Notes: a model not told the origin generated them from the letters alone. DNA of 56,600 nucleotides from JBDKTH01 sp964558295 (GCA_964558295.1 CAZLDQ010000006.1:1-56600), one strand, 5' to 3'; shown: positions 42,745 through 54,184, counted from the stretch's first letter. A program made the numbers and translations.

Positions 42745-44574
42745 ATGGACGCATCACGTCATTCGGTTCTGTTGCTGCAGCTTCCCATTCCGCCCCCTGG
42801 TCCTCAGCCGATCCATGGCAACGTCCCGCTGGCGGCTGCCTATCTGAAGCTCTTTGCCGAGCGGCAGGGCCTGGGCGACGCCTACCAGATCGACATCCTT
42901 CCTTCTCCGCTGGTCAATGCGCTGGGTGACCAAGGGCTCGTCGAGGCGATTCTCGCCCGGCAGCCGTGGATGGTCGGGTTTTCTTGCTATCTGTGGAACG
43001 TCGAACGGACGCTCTGGATCGCTGACCGGCTCAAAGAGGCCCGGCCGGAACTGAAGATCGTCGTAGGCGGGCCGGAGATCACGGCCGACAACCAGTGGGT
43101 GCTCCAGCGGTCTGCGCTCGACTATGCGATCATTGGCGAAGGGGAACAGACGTTTGCCGAATTGCTCGCGGCGCTGCGCCACGCGCCCTCACCAACCGAT
43201 TCAATCCCCGGGCTGGTCGTGTTGCCCGGCGGTCGAGCGCCCCGCGCCCGTCGGCCGCTTGACGATCTTGAACGGATCGCTTCGCCCTATCTGGCTGGAA
43301 TCCTCGACGCGTCCGAGGAAAAGCTGATGTTCCTGGAGACCGTGCGCGGCTGCCGATTCAAATGCAAGTTCTGCTATTACCCGAAGAGTTACGACACGCT
43401 CCACTTTCTCCCTACGGAGAAGATTGTCGCCATGTTGCAGCACGCCGCAGAGTGTGGGGCCACGGAGGTGACGATCCTCGATCCGACGCTCAATCAGCGT
43501 CGCGACTTCGCCGACTTCCTCCGGCTTCTGGCCGAGTGTAACCCGCATCGCCAGTTTACCTACAATGCCGAGTTGCGAAGCGAAGGGATCGGCGCCGACG
43601 AAGCCCAGCTTCTGCACAAGGCCAATTTCCACGAAATCGAGATCGGGCTTCAGTCGCTTGACCCGCAGGCCCAACGGCTCATGGGACGCAAGCTGAACCT
43701 CAAGGCGTTCGAACGCGGCGCGCGGGCCATGCTCAACGCAGGACTCAAGCTGCGCGTGGACCTGATCCTCGGACTGCCAGGCGATACGGTCGATTCCGTG
43801 CGCCGGGGGATCGACTATCTGCAGAAGTCGCAGTTGTATAGCGACATCCAGGTGTTCAATCTCTCGATCCTCCCTGGCACGGCCTTTCGCCAGGAGGCTG
43901 GCCAACTCGGTCTGGTTTACCAGCCCCGACCGCCCTACTACGTGCTGGAAACGCCGACGCTTTCGATTGACAAGCTCTACCAATTGATGGAAGAAGCCCA
44001 AGATGCGTTTGGCATCGAGTTCGACCCGTTCCCGCCGCCGCAGTTGGACCTTCCAGAGGCTGGCGATGGACCAAGCAGCGTTTGGCGTGTGGACCTCGAC
44101 GGCGAGTCGTCACCGGCGCCGCCGGCCGGGCGACGAACACACGTCTTCACGCTTTGGCTCCGTTCGGCCAACTTCGATTGTCGGCGCGAGCAAGCCGCAG
44201 CGTTGGCCCGTCGTCTCTTGATGGACAACCCACACACGACGCTCCAGATCGTGCTGGAGCCGACCGCCCGACTGGAGTCGCTCACCGAGCGGACCCTGCA
44301 AGCCGTCCAAAAGGCCTGCTACGAAAATTCCAGTTATTTGGATCTCTTCTATAGTCTCCATCCCAATGCGCTCTTGGCAGCCAAGCGATTGATTGTAATT
44401 GCCCCCGTGGCTCAGCGCGACCAGGTCGGGCTGCCATGGATCGATGCAATCGGCGCATATGCCACCTTGGCGTGGACTGGGGGGCAGGTGCCGGAAGAAG
44501 AGCTTGCGGAACACGAGTACTGCGTGTCGGCGGAAGCGGCCAGAAAATACGCATCGAAAACGAACGTTTATTGA
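42745..44574 (+). CDS. B12-binding-domain radical SAM protein
   Basis: A 609-residue enzyme. Residues 1-150 form a cobalamin-binding Rossmann domain (IHGNVPLAAAYLK, WMVGFSCYLWNVE, IVVGGPEIT); the canonical DxHxxG lower-ligand motif is absent. The radical SAM core starts at the motif CRFKCKFC (about residue 205-212) and includes IEIGLQSLDPQA and LRVDLILGLPGDT. A C-terminal domain of about 170 residues (from 440) is unassigned. Such enzymes methylate or rearrange unreactive carbon centres; the substrate cannot be told. It has a leaderless-type promoter and is followed by a transposase relic. Confidence 0.82.
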   Translation: MDASRHSVLLLQLPIPPPGPQPIHGNVPLAAAYLKLFAERQGLGDAYQIDILPSPLVNALGDQGLVEAILARQPWMVGFSCYLWNVERTLWIADRLKEARPELKIVVGGPEITADNQWVLQRSALDYAIIGEGEQTFAELLAALRHAPSPTDSIPGLVVLPGGRAPRARRPLDDLERIASPYLAGILDASEEKLMFLETVRGCRFKCKFCYYPKSYDTLHFLPTEKIVAMLQHAAECGATEVTILDPTLNQRRDFADFLRLLAECNPHRQFTYNAELRSEGIGADEAQLLHKANFHEIEIGLQSLDPQAQRLMGRKLNLKAFERGARAMLNAGLKLRVDLILGLPGDTVDSVRRGIDYLQKSQLYSDIQVFNLSILPGTAFRQEAGQLGLVYQPRPPYYVLETPTLSIDKLYQLMEEAQDAFGIEFDPFPPPQLDLPEAGDGPSSVWRVDLDGESSPAPPAGRRTHVFTLWLRSANFDCRREQAAALARRLLMDNPHTTLQIVLEPTARLESLTERTLQAVQKACYENSSYLDLFYSLHPNALLAAKRLIVIAPVAQRDQVGLPWIDAIGAYATLAWTGGQVPEEELAEHEYCVSAEAARKYASKTNVY

Positions 44575-44629
44575 TCCTCAGAAAGCTCAAGTCGTGAACC
44601 TTCGGCGATCGACGTGTGGATAGTATGGC

Positions 44630-45110
44630 ATGAGATCCAGAGAAACCGCAGCCACGTTGATCGCGTGGACGTTTGGCAAGCAGTCTCATTCCTGCTACCT
44701 CAATCAATGGTTGACGCAGGGGCGAATCACCCTGCAGAAGCCGTCGAAGCTGGCTCGCAAGCGGAACAAGCGGGAGACTCATCGGTGGCTGTGCGAGGAG
44801 TGGCCACGGATGAAAAAGGTCCCGGCGTCAGCGCACGCACCTCGTTTGGATTGACGAAAGCGGCTCCTTGATGTCGCTGCTGGTCGACGCACGCTGGCGT
44901 CAGAGGGCCAATCGCCCCTTTTGGCCCCATGCACAAGGGCGAGCCCATCCGCGAAAGGCTCCACGACTATCCCCCGCTTGACCGTGAAAAGACTCCCATC
45001 CTATGCTCGTGAACTGAATCCGGTGGGGTACCTCTGGTCCCACCTTTAGCACAGCGAGTTACCAGACTTCGTCCCTGCGACTGTGATCCACTTCAACGAC
45101 GTTCTCCGCG
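44630..45110 (+). pseudogene. Degraded IS630-family transposase
   Basis: Pieces of one DDE_3 transposase appear in three frames. 44630-44854 gives WLTQGRITLQKPSKLARKR and WLCEEWPRMKK (N-terminal part). 44832 onward, shifted, gives RTHLVWIDESGSLMSLLV, the strand with the first catalytic Asp. 44999 onward, shifted again, gives SYARELNPVGYLWSHL, a TAG stop, then HSELPDF, the C-terminal ELNPVE-type motif with the Glu changed to Gly. Two frameshifts and a stop make it non-functional. I could not define its terminal repeats. The rest of 44575-45154 is non-coding. Confidence 0.7.
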
Positions 45111-45154
45111 ACCATCTCGCTGAGACAACCTACTCTTCCACCGGATCGTGAAGC

Positions 45155-46720
45155 CTACGCCATCCATTCTCGCTCACGCTTGAGCTTGGCGTTGAGCACA
45201 TCCAGGGCGATGTTCACGTCTTCGATGAGTTGGAAGTCGTACATTCCCACGCAGATGAAGTCGGCGCCCCCCTCAAAGGCGAAGCGGAAGCCGTCGCGGG
45301 GATGGATCGCCCCGGCGCCGAGGATCTTGAAGGCAATCCACGGCTCAGGGACCTGCTTCATGTAGTCAATCACCTCCTCCGGGTTCCAGCACCAGAAGTT
45401 GTCGTGCTTGATCCCTTCGTTCTCCTCCTCCCCGGTCGCCGACCAGTATTTGCGGTGATGGAGGGTCTTCATCCAGAAGTCGGGCTTGAAGCCCTTGTCC
45501 CGACAAGCCTTGATTGTGCCCAGCTTGTGGCCACCGATGCCGGCCGGCAAGCCGTTTTTGCGGATTAGTTCCAACGACTGGGCGATGAGGTCGAATTTCC
45601 CCTCCGACACGAGTTGGTCGGCCACGCCGCCTTGGATGTAGCAGGCGCTGGCCCCCGCGTCGATCGACTTCTGGATCATCTCCAACACGTTCTTGCCGCC
45701 GCAATCGGAGATGAACTGAATCTTCCCGCCCGTCGTGCGCCAGTAGTCGTTGATCACGTCGCAAAGCAGTGGGTTGGTGAGGATCGTGTTCACCCCGCAG
45801 GCTTCGGCCAAGCTGAACGTCTCGAAAATCTTCGTTCGGTGGTGATAGGCTTTGACCAGCTTGGAGACGTAGATCAGATCCCGGGCATGGGCCCAGCCGC
45901 CCATCAGGTTGCCCCCCAGAATCATCCGGCTTAGCTTCAGCTTGCCGATCTCTCCCTGGGGCAGCGTGCCCTTGAGGTCCTTGAGGCTTGCCGAGAAGTC
46001 AAGTTTCAATGTGGCTCCGCTTTGCCCGTCGAGCTTCTTGTCGGCCAAGTTTTTCTCTTCATGGCTCAGCCACCCGTGGCGTTTGAGTACCGCCAACGCG
46101 AACCCACCGACCACCGGCACGCCGATCAGCGAGGTTACCAACTGCCGGCGGGAAAAGACGCCCGGCACGCCCGGCTCGGCGGCCGGAGCGCTGGACGTGT
46201 TGGAGACGATTGTCTTCTTGCGCCGCCAGCCGAACAGGAGTCCATCGAGCCCCAGGTGATTGGCCGGCAAAACCAGGACCACGGCCAAGGCGAACAGTTC
46301 CACGAGGTTCTTGTTGACCAGCAGGTAATGCCCTTCCACGACGCCGGGCACGCCCGTCTGAAACAGCGGCGGATTAGCCGCGTAGTAGAGGGCCAAGAGC
46401 CCCATCCCGCCCAACGCAGCGAACCGCGTGAGCAGCCCAAGCATCAGGCAGGCCCCAACGAGAATCAGCCCCCAAATGTTCAACTGGTCGACGACCTTCA
46501 TAATCGTCGGCTCGGTGGCCATCCAACGGAACACGCCGGCCAGCGGCCCGGTGCTGGCCTGGAGGTAGCCGGTGGCCGTCCAATTCGCCTCCAGCAGTTT
46601 GACCACCCCTTCGTACAAGAAGTGCCAACCGATGGCGATTCGCATCACGGCCAAGAGGAGACTCTGAAACGCGGTAGTTCGCACCGAAGTGCCGACGGAG
46701 GGCTTATCACTGGGAGTCAT
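45155..46720 (-). CDS. DoxX-type membrane protein fused to a TIM-barrel oxidoreductase-like domain
   Basis: A 521-residue protein. Residues 1-165 are a DoxX-like four-helix membrane domain (LLLAVMRIAIGWHFLYEGVV, and GHYLLVNKNLVELFALAVVL at its end). A linker leads to SRRQLVTSLIGVPVVGGFAL (about 190-210), which has the form of a twin-arginine signal or a fifth transmembrane helix. The C-terminal 300 residues (SRMILGGNLMGGWAHARDL, FISDCGGKNVLEMI, AFKILGAGAIHP) look like a TIM barrel related to aldo/keto-reductase-like planctomycete proteins that usually carry their own Tat signal. The ATG at 46720 has AAGGA upstream. Function unknown. Confidence 0.7.
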   Translation of the reverse strand: MTPSDKPSVGTSVRTTAFQSLLLAVMRIAIGWHFLYEGVVKLLEANWTATGYLQASTGPLAGVFRWMATEPTIMKVVDQLNIWGLILVGACLMLGLLTRFAALGGMGLLALYYAANPPLFQTGVPGVVEGHYLLVNKNLVELFALAVVLVLPANHLGLDGLLFGWRRKKTIVSNTSSAPAAEPGVPGVFSRRQLVTSLIGVPVVGGFALAVLKRHGWLSHEEKNLADKKLDGQSGATLKLDFSASLKDLKGTLPQGEIGKLKLSRMILGGNLMGGWAHARDLIYVSKLVKAYHHRTKIFETFSLAEACGVNTILTNPLLCDVINDYWRTTGGKIQFISDCGGKNVLEMIQKSIDAGASACYIQGGVADQLVSEGKFDLIAQSLELIRKNGLPAGIGGHKLGTIKACRDKGFKPDFWMKTLHHRKYWSATGEEENEGIKHDNFWCWNPEEVIDYMKQVPEPWIAFKILGAGAIHPRDGFRFAFEGGADFICVGMYDFQLIEDVNIALDVLNAKLKREREWMA

Positions 46721-46820
46721 GAACGGAGTCCTTCGCTTGCGAGGGGAGAAATGGGAGTCAGGCCGTGTAGCTGCGATACTTGGCCCGTGCTTTGGGTGGG
46801 CAACATCCAATCAACAACGC

Positions 46821-47882
46821 TCAATCTTTTAGAAGTGGCTCGAACTGCGGCGTCCACTTCTCCACAAAGCCCCGGGGAGTCTTCACGATAAACAGGGCCG
46901 CCAACCCCTGCTCCATCGCCAAGGCGTAACCCTCCTCCGGCCCAGCGACCAACAGTGCCGTGGCCCAGGCATCGGCCCGCGCACAGGACGGATCAACGAC
47001 CGACACCGACGCCAGCCCATGCCGAATCGGCCGACCGGTACGCGGATCGATCAGGTGGCAATACCGGATGCCGTCTTCCTCGAAATAATTACGGTAGTCG
47101 CCCGAGGTGGCCATCGCCAGGTCTGACAGCGGCACCACCTCGGCGGTTCCCTGCTCCTGAGCCGTCGGCCGGTCAATGCCGATTTGCCAAGGGATACCGC
47201 GGGCATTCAACCCCTTGGTGCGGATCTCTCCGCCAATATCCACACAATAATCGGTGAACCCCCGCCGGTCTAGGGTCTCCGCTACCTGATCCACACCAAA
47301 ACCCTTGGCCACGCTCGACAGATCGACGTACACCTCCGCGCGTCGCTTGCGAATCGTCGGCGGATCGAGCCGCACATCAAGCAAGTCCAGCCCCACGCGG
47401 GTCTTCGCCAGACGGATTTCTTCCTCACTGGGGACCTTGATTGGCCGCTGACGCTCGGGCCCGAACGTCCAGAGGTTCACCAGCGGACCAACCGTCACGT
47501 CATACGGGCCGCCGCTTTGGCGTCCCACCTCGATCGCCTGCTGGACCACCACGGCCGTATCACGCGACACGGACACCCAATCGGTCTCCGTAGCCGCATT
47601 GAATCGCGAGAGTTCCGAGTCCGGCGAATAGGTCGACATGAGCGACTCGATCCGTTGCAAAACCGCCTCCAACGGACCGTGCAAAGAGGACGCATCGGTT
47701 TGTCCCTCCGGGACAAGGACCGTAACCCGATAGTAGGTCCCCATCGTCCGGCCGGAAAAAACTTGCTCTTGCCGTGGGCTGCCGGTCGGCGTCAACGTGC
47801 AGGCGACCGCCAGCGCAGCCACTAGGCCGACGGCGACCATCGCCATCATGCCTCGTCGGATGCCCCATCGGGACAATGCCAT
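46821..47882 (-). CDS. apbE: FAD:protein FMN transferase (ApbE)
   Basis: A 353-residue ApbE. The signal peptide ends in a lipobox (LAVAC), so it is probably a membrane-attached periplasmic lipoprotein. Signature segments: FSGRTMGTYYRV, STYSPDSELSRFN, YDVTVGPLVNLW, VDLSSVAKGFGVDQVAE, DIGGEIRTKG, and HLIDPRTGRPI near the C-terminus, with the DAWATALLV helix. It transfers FMN from FAD to Thr residues of respiratory proteins such as Rnf or Nqr subunits; no such target is in the window. It sits 100 bases upstream of the DoxX-fusion gene on the same strand and may share its transcript. Confidence 0.92.
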   Translation of the reverse strand: MALSRWGIRRGMMAMVAVGLVAALAVACTLTPTGSPRQEQVFSGRTMGTYYRVTVLVPEGQTDASSLHGPLEAVLQRIESLMSTYSPDSELSRFNAATETDWVSVSRDTAVVVQQAIEVGRQSGGPYDVTVGPLVNLWTFGPERQRPIKVPSEEEIRLAKTRVGLDLLDVRLDPPTIRKRRAEVYVDLSSVAKGFGVDQVAETLDRRGFTDYCVDIGGEIRTKGLNARGIPWQIGIDRPTAQEQGTAEVVPLSDLAMATSGDYRNYFEEDGIRYCHLIDPRTGRPIRHGLASVSVVDPSCARADAWATALLVAGPEEGYALAMEQGLAALFIVKTPRGFVEKWTPQFEPLLKD

Positions 47883-48178
47883 CCGCTCGCTCTCCTCGGA
47901 ACTACCAACACGGACTACGCAGCTCGCAATCCCTTCTATTTTGACGCCCAGGCCTCCCTCTGGTCAATGCACAGCAATTGCAGCCGGAATTGGATGTCAC
48001 CTACCACTCCTTAGGGGGAATCGGTGCGGCCGAAGAGATGTTCGAACTTGTTGTAGGATCACGTGTGAGGATGCCCCGACAACAAGCGTATATGGAATAA
48101 CCTTTTCGTCTCTAAAGCCGTAAGGAGTTGCAATTGTACGACTTAACGAGGCAGTCTTCGAACTCAACAGAACCACCC
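47883..48178. other. Divergent intergenic region between apbE and rex2
   Basis: About 300 bases without a convincing frame. It must hold the apbE promoter on the reverse strand (not clearly recognisable). The rex2 promoter begins at its right edge. Confidence 0.5.
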
Positions 48179-48248
48179 TTGACGACTGAAGAATTCGAGG
48201 TATAAATATCGATACTACGATATCGATCTTTCGATATCGATATCCGAG
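48179..48248 (+). promoter_or_regulatory. Promoter and 14-bp tandem operator of the rex2-adhE operon
   Basis: -35 TTGACG (48179-48184), 16-bp spacer, -10 TATAAA (48201-48206). Directly after it are three tandem 14-bp units beginning TATCGAT at 48207, 48221 and 48235; the third lies in the perfect palindrome GATATCGATATC (48233-48244). The same spacing is seen before rex1. The repeats cover the transcription start and end 14 bases before the ATG. Confidence 0.65.
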
Positions 48249-48262
48249 GAGCGAGCACTGCC

Positions 48263-48994
48263 ATGACTGAAGAACCTCCCCTGAAAGTTGCTCCGGTACC
48301 AACCGTTCGGCGTATGCCGGCCTACCTGAACCTTTTGCGTCGCCTCCGGGCGGAGGGGCATCAGGTGGTGTCGGGGACTCGAATCGCCGAAGAGCTGGGG
48401 CTCGATTCGATCCAGGTCCGTAAAGACTTTTCCTATACGGGAATGGTGGGAAAGCCTGGGGTGGGGTTCAATATTCCGACGGTCATTCATCTGATCGAGA
48501 GCTTCTTGGGCTGGGACAACACGACCGACGCCTTTTTGATCGGGGCCGGGTCGTTGGGTACCGCCCTGATGGGTTACAAGGGGTTTCAACGGTACGGGCT
48601 GAACATCGTTGCGGCGTTCGACAAGAACCCGGAGCGGACCGGTCTGAACATCCACGGCAAGCAGGTCTTGCCCATGGAGAAGCTCCTTGACTTGGCTCAA
48701 CGGATGCACATCCAGGTGGGCATTATCACCGTGCCGGCCGAGGCGGCCCAAGAAGTGGCCGACCAGTTGGTTGAAGCGGGCGTGGGAGCGATTTGGAACT
48801 TTTCGCCCATCTCGATCAAGGTGCCGCCGACGATCATCCTTCAAAACACTGAGCTGGCCGCCGAGTTGGCCGTGCTTTCAGTGATGCTCGGCCAGGCCCG
48901 CAATAAGCCGGCCGTACCGCCTGGCAGCGACAGTCTGTCGCCGAGCAGTCCCCCGCCATGTAGTAGCTCCGACTCTCCCAGCGCCGACGCCTGA
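48263..48994 (+). CDS. rex: Redox-sensing transcriptional repressor Rex (copy 2)
   Basis: A 243-residue Rex paralogue of the gene at 17.6 kb and similar over its full length. The winged helix has the recognition helix SIQVRKDF; the Rossmann motif is GAGSLGTAL, preceded by FLGWDNTTDAFLIG. A Ser/Pro-rich tail of about 25 residues is not needed for the fold. GAGGAG lies ten bases before the ATG. adhE follows after 153 bases with no terminator, so Rex2 probably represses adhE, releasing it when NADH accumulates. Confidence 0.93.
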   Translation: MTEEPPLKVAPVPTVRRMPAYLNLLRRLRAEGHQVVSGTRIAEELGLDSIQVRKDFSYTGMVGKPGVGFNIPTVIHLIESFLGWDNTTDAFLIGAGSLGTALMGYKGFQRYGLNIVAAFDKNPERTGLNIHGKQVLPMEKLLDLAQRMHIQVGIITVPAEAAQEVADQLVEAGVGAIWNFSPISIKVPPTIILQNTELAAELAVLSVMLGQARNKPAVPPGSDSLSPSSPPPCSSSDSPSADA

Positions 48995-49147
48995 TTTCTC
49001 GGAAGCCATCTTCCACCACGTCCTCCCCAAGCCCGACGCTCGCGGCCGGACCGCTCACGGTCTGTCCGTACATCGCCTGGCCAAGGCTCAACGTTTATCT
49101 ACGCAACCACCCCCGTTCCACCACCGATCACTAAGGAGTCCTTGAAC

Positions 49148-51817
<2,670 letters not shown>

Positions 51818-51836
51818 TTCGGCCTTAGGATGGCCA

Positions 51837-51874
51837 GGCTCCGGGGCTTGCCTTCACCGGCCGGCCCCGGAGCC
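51837..51874 (+). terminator. Terminator of the rex2-adhE operon
   Basis: GGCTCCGGGGC (51837-51847) pairs perfectly over 11 bp with GCCCCGGAGCC (51864-51874); GTTATCATTTCTT follows. Confidence 0.7.
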
Positions 51875-51914
51875 GTTATCATTTCTTGGCGGTTGCTTCA
51901 AACGCCGCACCAAT

Positions 51915-51978
51915 CTGATGGGTTTTGACGAACAAAACGGGTAGTCGATTCTAGGTTTTGTCCGCCCAAACCCATTAG
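51915..51978. repeat. Palindromic repeat, family A copy 4 (short form)
   Basis: Arms 51915-51938 (CTGATGGGTTTTGACGAACA...) and 51955-51978 are 24 bp with four or so mismatches. The left arm and the following GGTAGTCGATTCT match the outer arm of copy 2 at 26.5 kb, but the GGAACGCCCTC core is absent. Confidence 0.6.
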
Positions 51979-52201
51979 GGTGCGTTGACGTCCTTTGGTC
52001 AACAGACGTGGAAAAGCGTTACGGGAAAGTTTTTTTCGGGGGGAGAGGAAAGACTCCTCCTTCCCCATCGGGTGTCCCTGATTGGTTGCGGGTGGTCGAG
52101 ATGTCAAAGAACAAAGGGCAAGGCTTTGGGCCGCCACGCTTGAAGCTACCAGATCCGCTGGCCCAATTTCAAGTGTATTCTTGGGGGGGAAGTGAGTAGT
52201 T
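51979..52201. other. Non-coding remainder of the adhE-BON gap
   Basis: Contains a short GGGGGGAGAGGAAAGACTCC imperfect hairpin and a 32-codon frame starting at about 52100 that I do not trust. No further feature recognised. Confidence 0.4.
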
Positions 52202-53377
52202 CTAGCGCGGGAGGCCGGATTCGGGCCGGGCCGCCGCGCTGCTGGGGAGGCCGCCGGTCTCGATCAACGTCTTCATCCGCATCAGGTCCGCGTCGATTTG
52301 GCTCTTCGGATCGGCGCCAAACAAGGAGGCCACGAGGTGCCCACCGACGCCGGCCGGTTGACTGTAGGCGAGCCGGATGTGAATGCGGGTTCCTCCGTCT
52401 TCATTGCGTTGGAAGTGCATCACACCGGAATGGACCACTGGAGAACCGGGTTCGGTCTTCCACGCAAAGACTTGGTTGGGGACGTTTTCGGTGACCACGA
52501 CATTCCACTGGATTTCCCTCCCCATCGGTCCGGCTACGATCCAGCGGGATCGACCATCGCCCAATTCCTCGATCTGCCGAACGTGGCTCATGAATTGAGG
52601 GAAGAACGCATAATTGGTCCAGATCCGAAAGACTTCCTCCAGCGGGGCCGCGATGTCAAACGTCTTCTGGAAATCGACCGTCCGGCGTCGGTCTGTGAGG
52701 CCGAGCAAGCGTCCAACGTCCTTGTTAGTCACTGCGCGCGAGACCAAGCCGAGGCCGACGACGCCGAAGACCCCGCTAAACAGCCCGGGTCTCCGGAGGG
52801 CGTTGAGGATCAGCGTGCTGCCGACGGTGCCCGCCAGAAGCCGGGTGGCCGGATTCCAGTTGGCTTGCATGATCTCGACCTGTTCTCCCGGCCGCTCGTG
52901 GCCGCTTTGCAGCGACGGTTCCTCCTGGGCAGCGTGATGCGTTTCCAAGCGGTTTTCAATCGTCGTAACGCCTGGAATCGAGGCCACCGCACTGAGCAGA
53001 TTGTCCACCTCATGGGCAAGGATCGAACCAGCAAGGATCACCCGACCTCCTTCATCCGCCGTCACTTCAATGGCCGAAGGATGCGACACCCAGCGGCCCA
53101 TTTTCGAACGAACGCGTGCTTCCACCACGTCCGGGGAGTTCGGTTTGTGCATCCAGAGAGATCGGGTCTCGGCCAGTAGGCCTTGCACACGATAGGTTAC
53201 GTCTTGGGCCGTGACGCCGATTGCCTCGTTCAACTGGCGCGACCAATGGACCATCTTGTCCCGCGCAATGGCGCGTCGCCGCTTGCCCGCCCGAGGATCG
53301 AAGAGGTACATCAAACCGGCACCGAGTCCCATTCCGACTACTAGTCTCATGCCACCAAGCAGAGTTGACTTTGCCAT
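52202..53377 (-). CDS. Membrane-associated BON/SRPBCC-domain protein
   Basis: A 391-residue protein. Residues about 5-25 (LLGGMRLVVGMGLGAGLMYL) form a membrane anchor followed by FDPRAGKRRRA. Residues about 85-145 look like a BON domain (VRSKMGRWVSHPSAIEVTAD, VDNLLSAVASIPGVTTIENR). A glycine-rich hydrophobic stretch (about 175-215) may be a second membrane segment. From about 235 is a polyketide-cyclase/SRPBCC domain (KTFDIAAPLEEVFRIWTNYA, GTRIHIRLAYSQP). Its role is unknown, perhaps envelope stress or lipid binding. The start at 53377 has AGGAG nine bases upstream. Confidence 0.75.
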   Translation of the reverse strand: MAKSTLLGGMRLVVGMGLGAGLMYLFDPRAGKRRRAIARDKMVHWSRQLNEAIGVTAQDVTYRVQGLLAETRSLWMHKPNSPDVVEARVRSKMGRWVSHPSAIEVTADEGGRVILAGSILAHEVDNLLSAVASIPGVTTIENRLETHHAAQEEPSLQSGHERPGEQVEIMQANWNPATRLLAGTVGSTLILNALRRPGLFSGVFGVVGLGLVSRAVTNKDVGRLLGLTDRRRTVDFQKTFDIAAPLEEVFRIWTNYAFFPQFMSHVRQIEELGDGRSRWIVAGPMGREIQWNVVVTENVPNQVFAWKTEPGSPVVHSGVMHFQRNEDGGTRIHIRLAYSQPAGVGGHLVASLFGADPKSQIDADLMRMKTLIETGGLPSSAAARPESGLPR

Positions 53378-53546
53378 CGTCCATGCTCCTTCCTGATCTT
53401 CGAACCATGTGTTCGTGAGAGGTTCCTTGCTAGCATTCGTGCAATTGATGTGCCAGAGGGGTGGAAACGAATGCCCGCACAGGGGCGCGTGCCAAAGGAA
53501 CCCGGCAGGGGCGCACAAGACCGGTTGGGGGGCGTAAACAAGGCTT

Positions 53547-54137
53547 TTACAGCCTCGCTCGTTTCAGCGGCGTGTGAAACAAATAGAGCGTGTGCTTTAC
53601 GCCGTCTTCTTTAGAGGTGAAGTGAACGACCCGGTCGGGCTTGATGCCGTCGATGTTGAAGTCGTGAGTGACCACGCGCGAGCCGGGCTTGAGCTGCTCC
53701 AACTGCGGGATCAATTTGACGTTCAGCTCGGGAAGCAGGTAGAGCGTCACCACGCTGGCCGGACGCAGATCAAGGGTGAAGATGTCTTGTTGCACGATCG
53801 TTACCAGGTCGCTTACGCCGGCCTTGCGGATGTTTTCCCGCGACTCGGCCACCCGTTCCGGATCGATCTCGAAGCCCAGACCGCGGCAGCCATGCTTTTT
53901 GGCGGCCGTGACGACGATCCGGCCGTCGCCACAACCAAGATCGTAGACCACGTCGTCCTTCTGGACCTGGGCCAGTTCCAGCATGCGGTTTACCACATCA
54001 TGCGGGGTGGGCACATAGACGACGTCGGGCGTCTTGTCGGCCGGGGCCTCCTTCTTCTCGGCCCAGGCCGAGTGCCCCCCCATCGCTCCCAGAAGGAGCC
54101 ACGCAACGAGCATCCCGCGACAACGGTTGCAGCACAT
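53547..54137 (-). CDS. Predicted secreted class I SAM methyltransferase
   Basis: A 196-residue protein with an N-terminal signal peptide (residues 1-26, WLLLGAMGGHSAWA). The mature part is a complete small methyltransferase: VVYDLGCGDGRIVVTAA (SAM motif I), GLGFEIDPERV (acidic ribose ligand), IVQQDIF, and VVTLYLLPELN. The export signal is odd because SAM is cytoplasmic. AGGAG lies eight or nine bases before the ATG. The LRR lipoprotein gene is 47 bases upstream on the same strand, so the two envelope proteins may be made together. Confidence 0.8.
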   Translation of the reverse strand: MCCNRCRGMLVAWLLLGAMGGHSAWAEKKEAPADKTPDVVYVPTPHDVVNRMLELAQVQKDDVVYDLGCGDGRIVVTAAKKHGCRGLGFEIDPERVAESRENIRKAGVSDLVTIVQQDIFTLDLRPASVVTLYLLPELNVKLIPQLEQLKPGSRVVTHDFNIDGIKPDRVVHFTSKEDGVKHTLYLFHTPLKRARL

Positions 54138-54184
54138 CCCTGGATCTCCTGACGCCGTGGTTCCAGTCTAGCTCCCGTGGACGA

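Noticed and set aside
44614..44871. 85-codon forward frame in the IS630 relic
   Set aside because: A different frame from the transposase pieces; the recognisable transposase motifs lie in the other frames.
52100..52199. Short forward frame ending in the BON-gene gap
   Set aside because: No ribosome site of quality, no membrane or domain signature; likely random.
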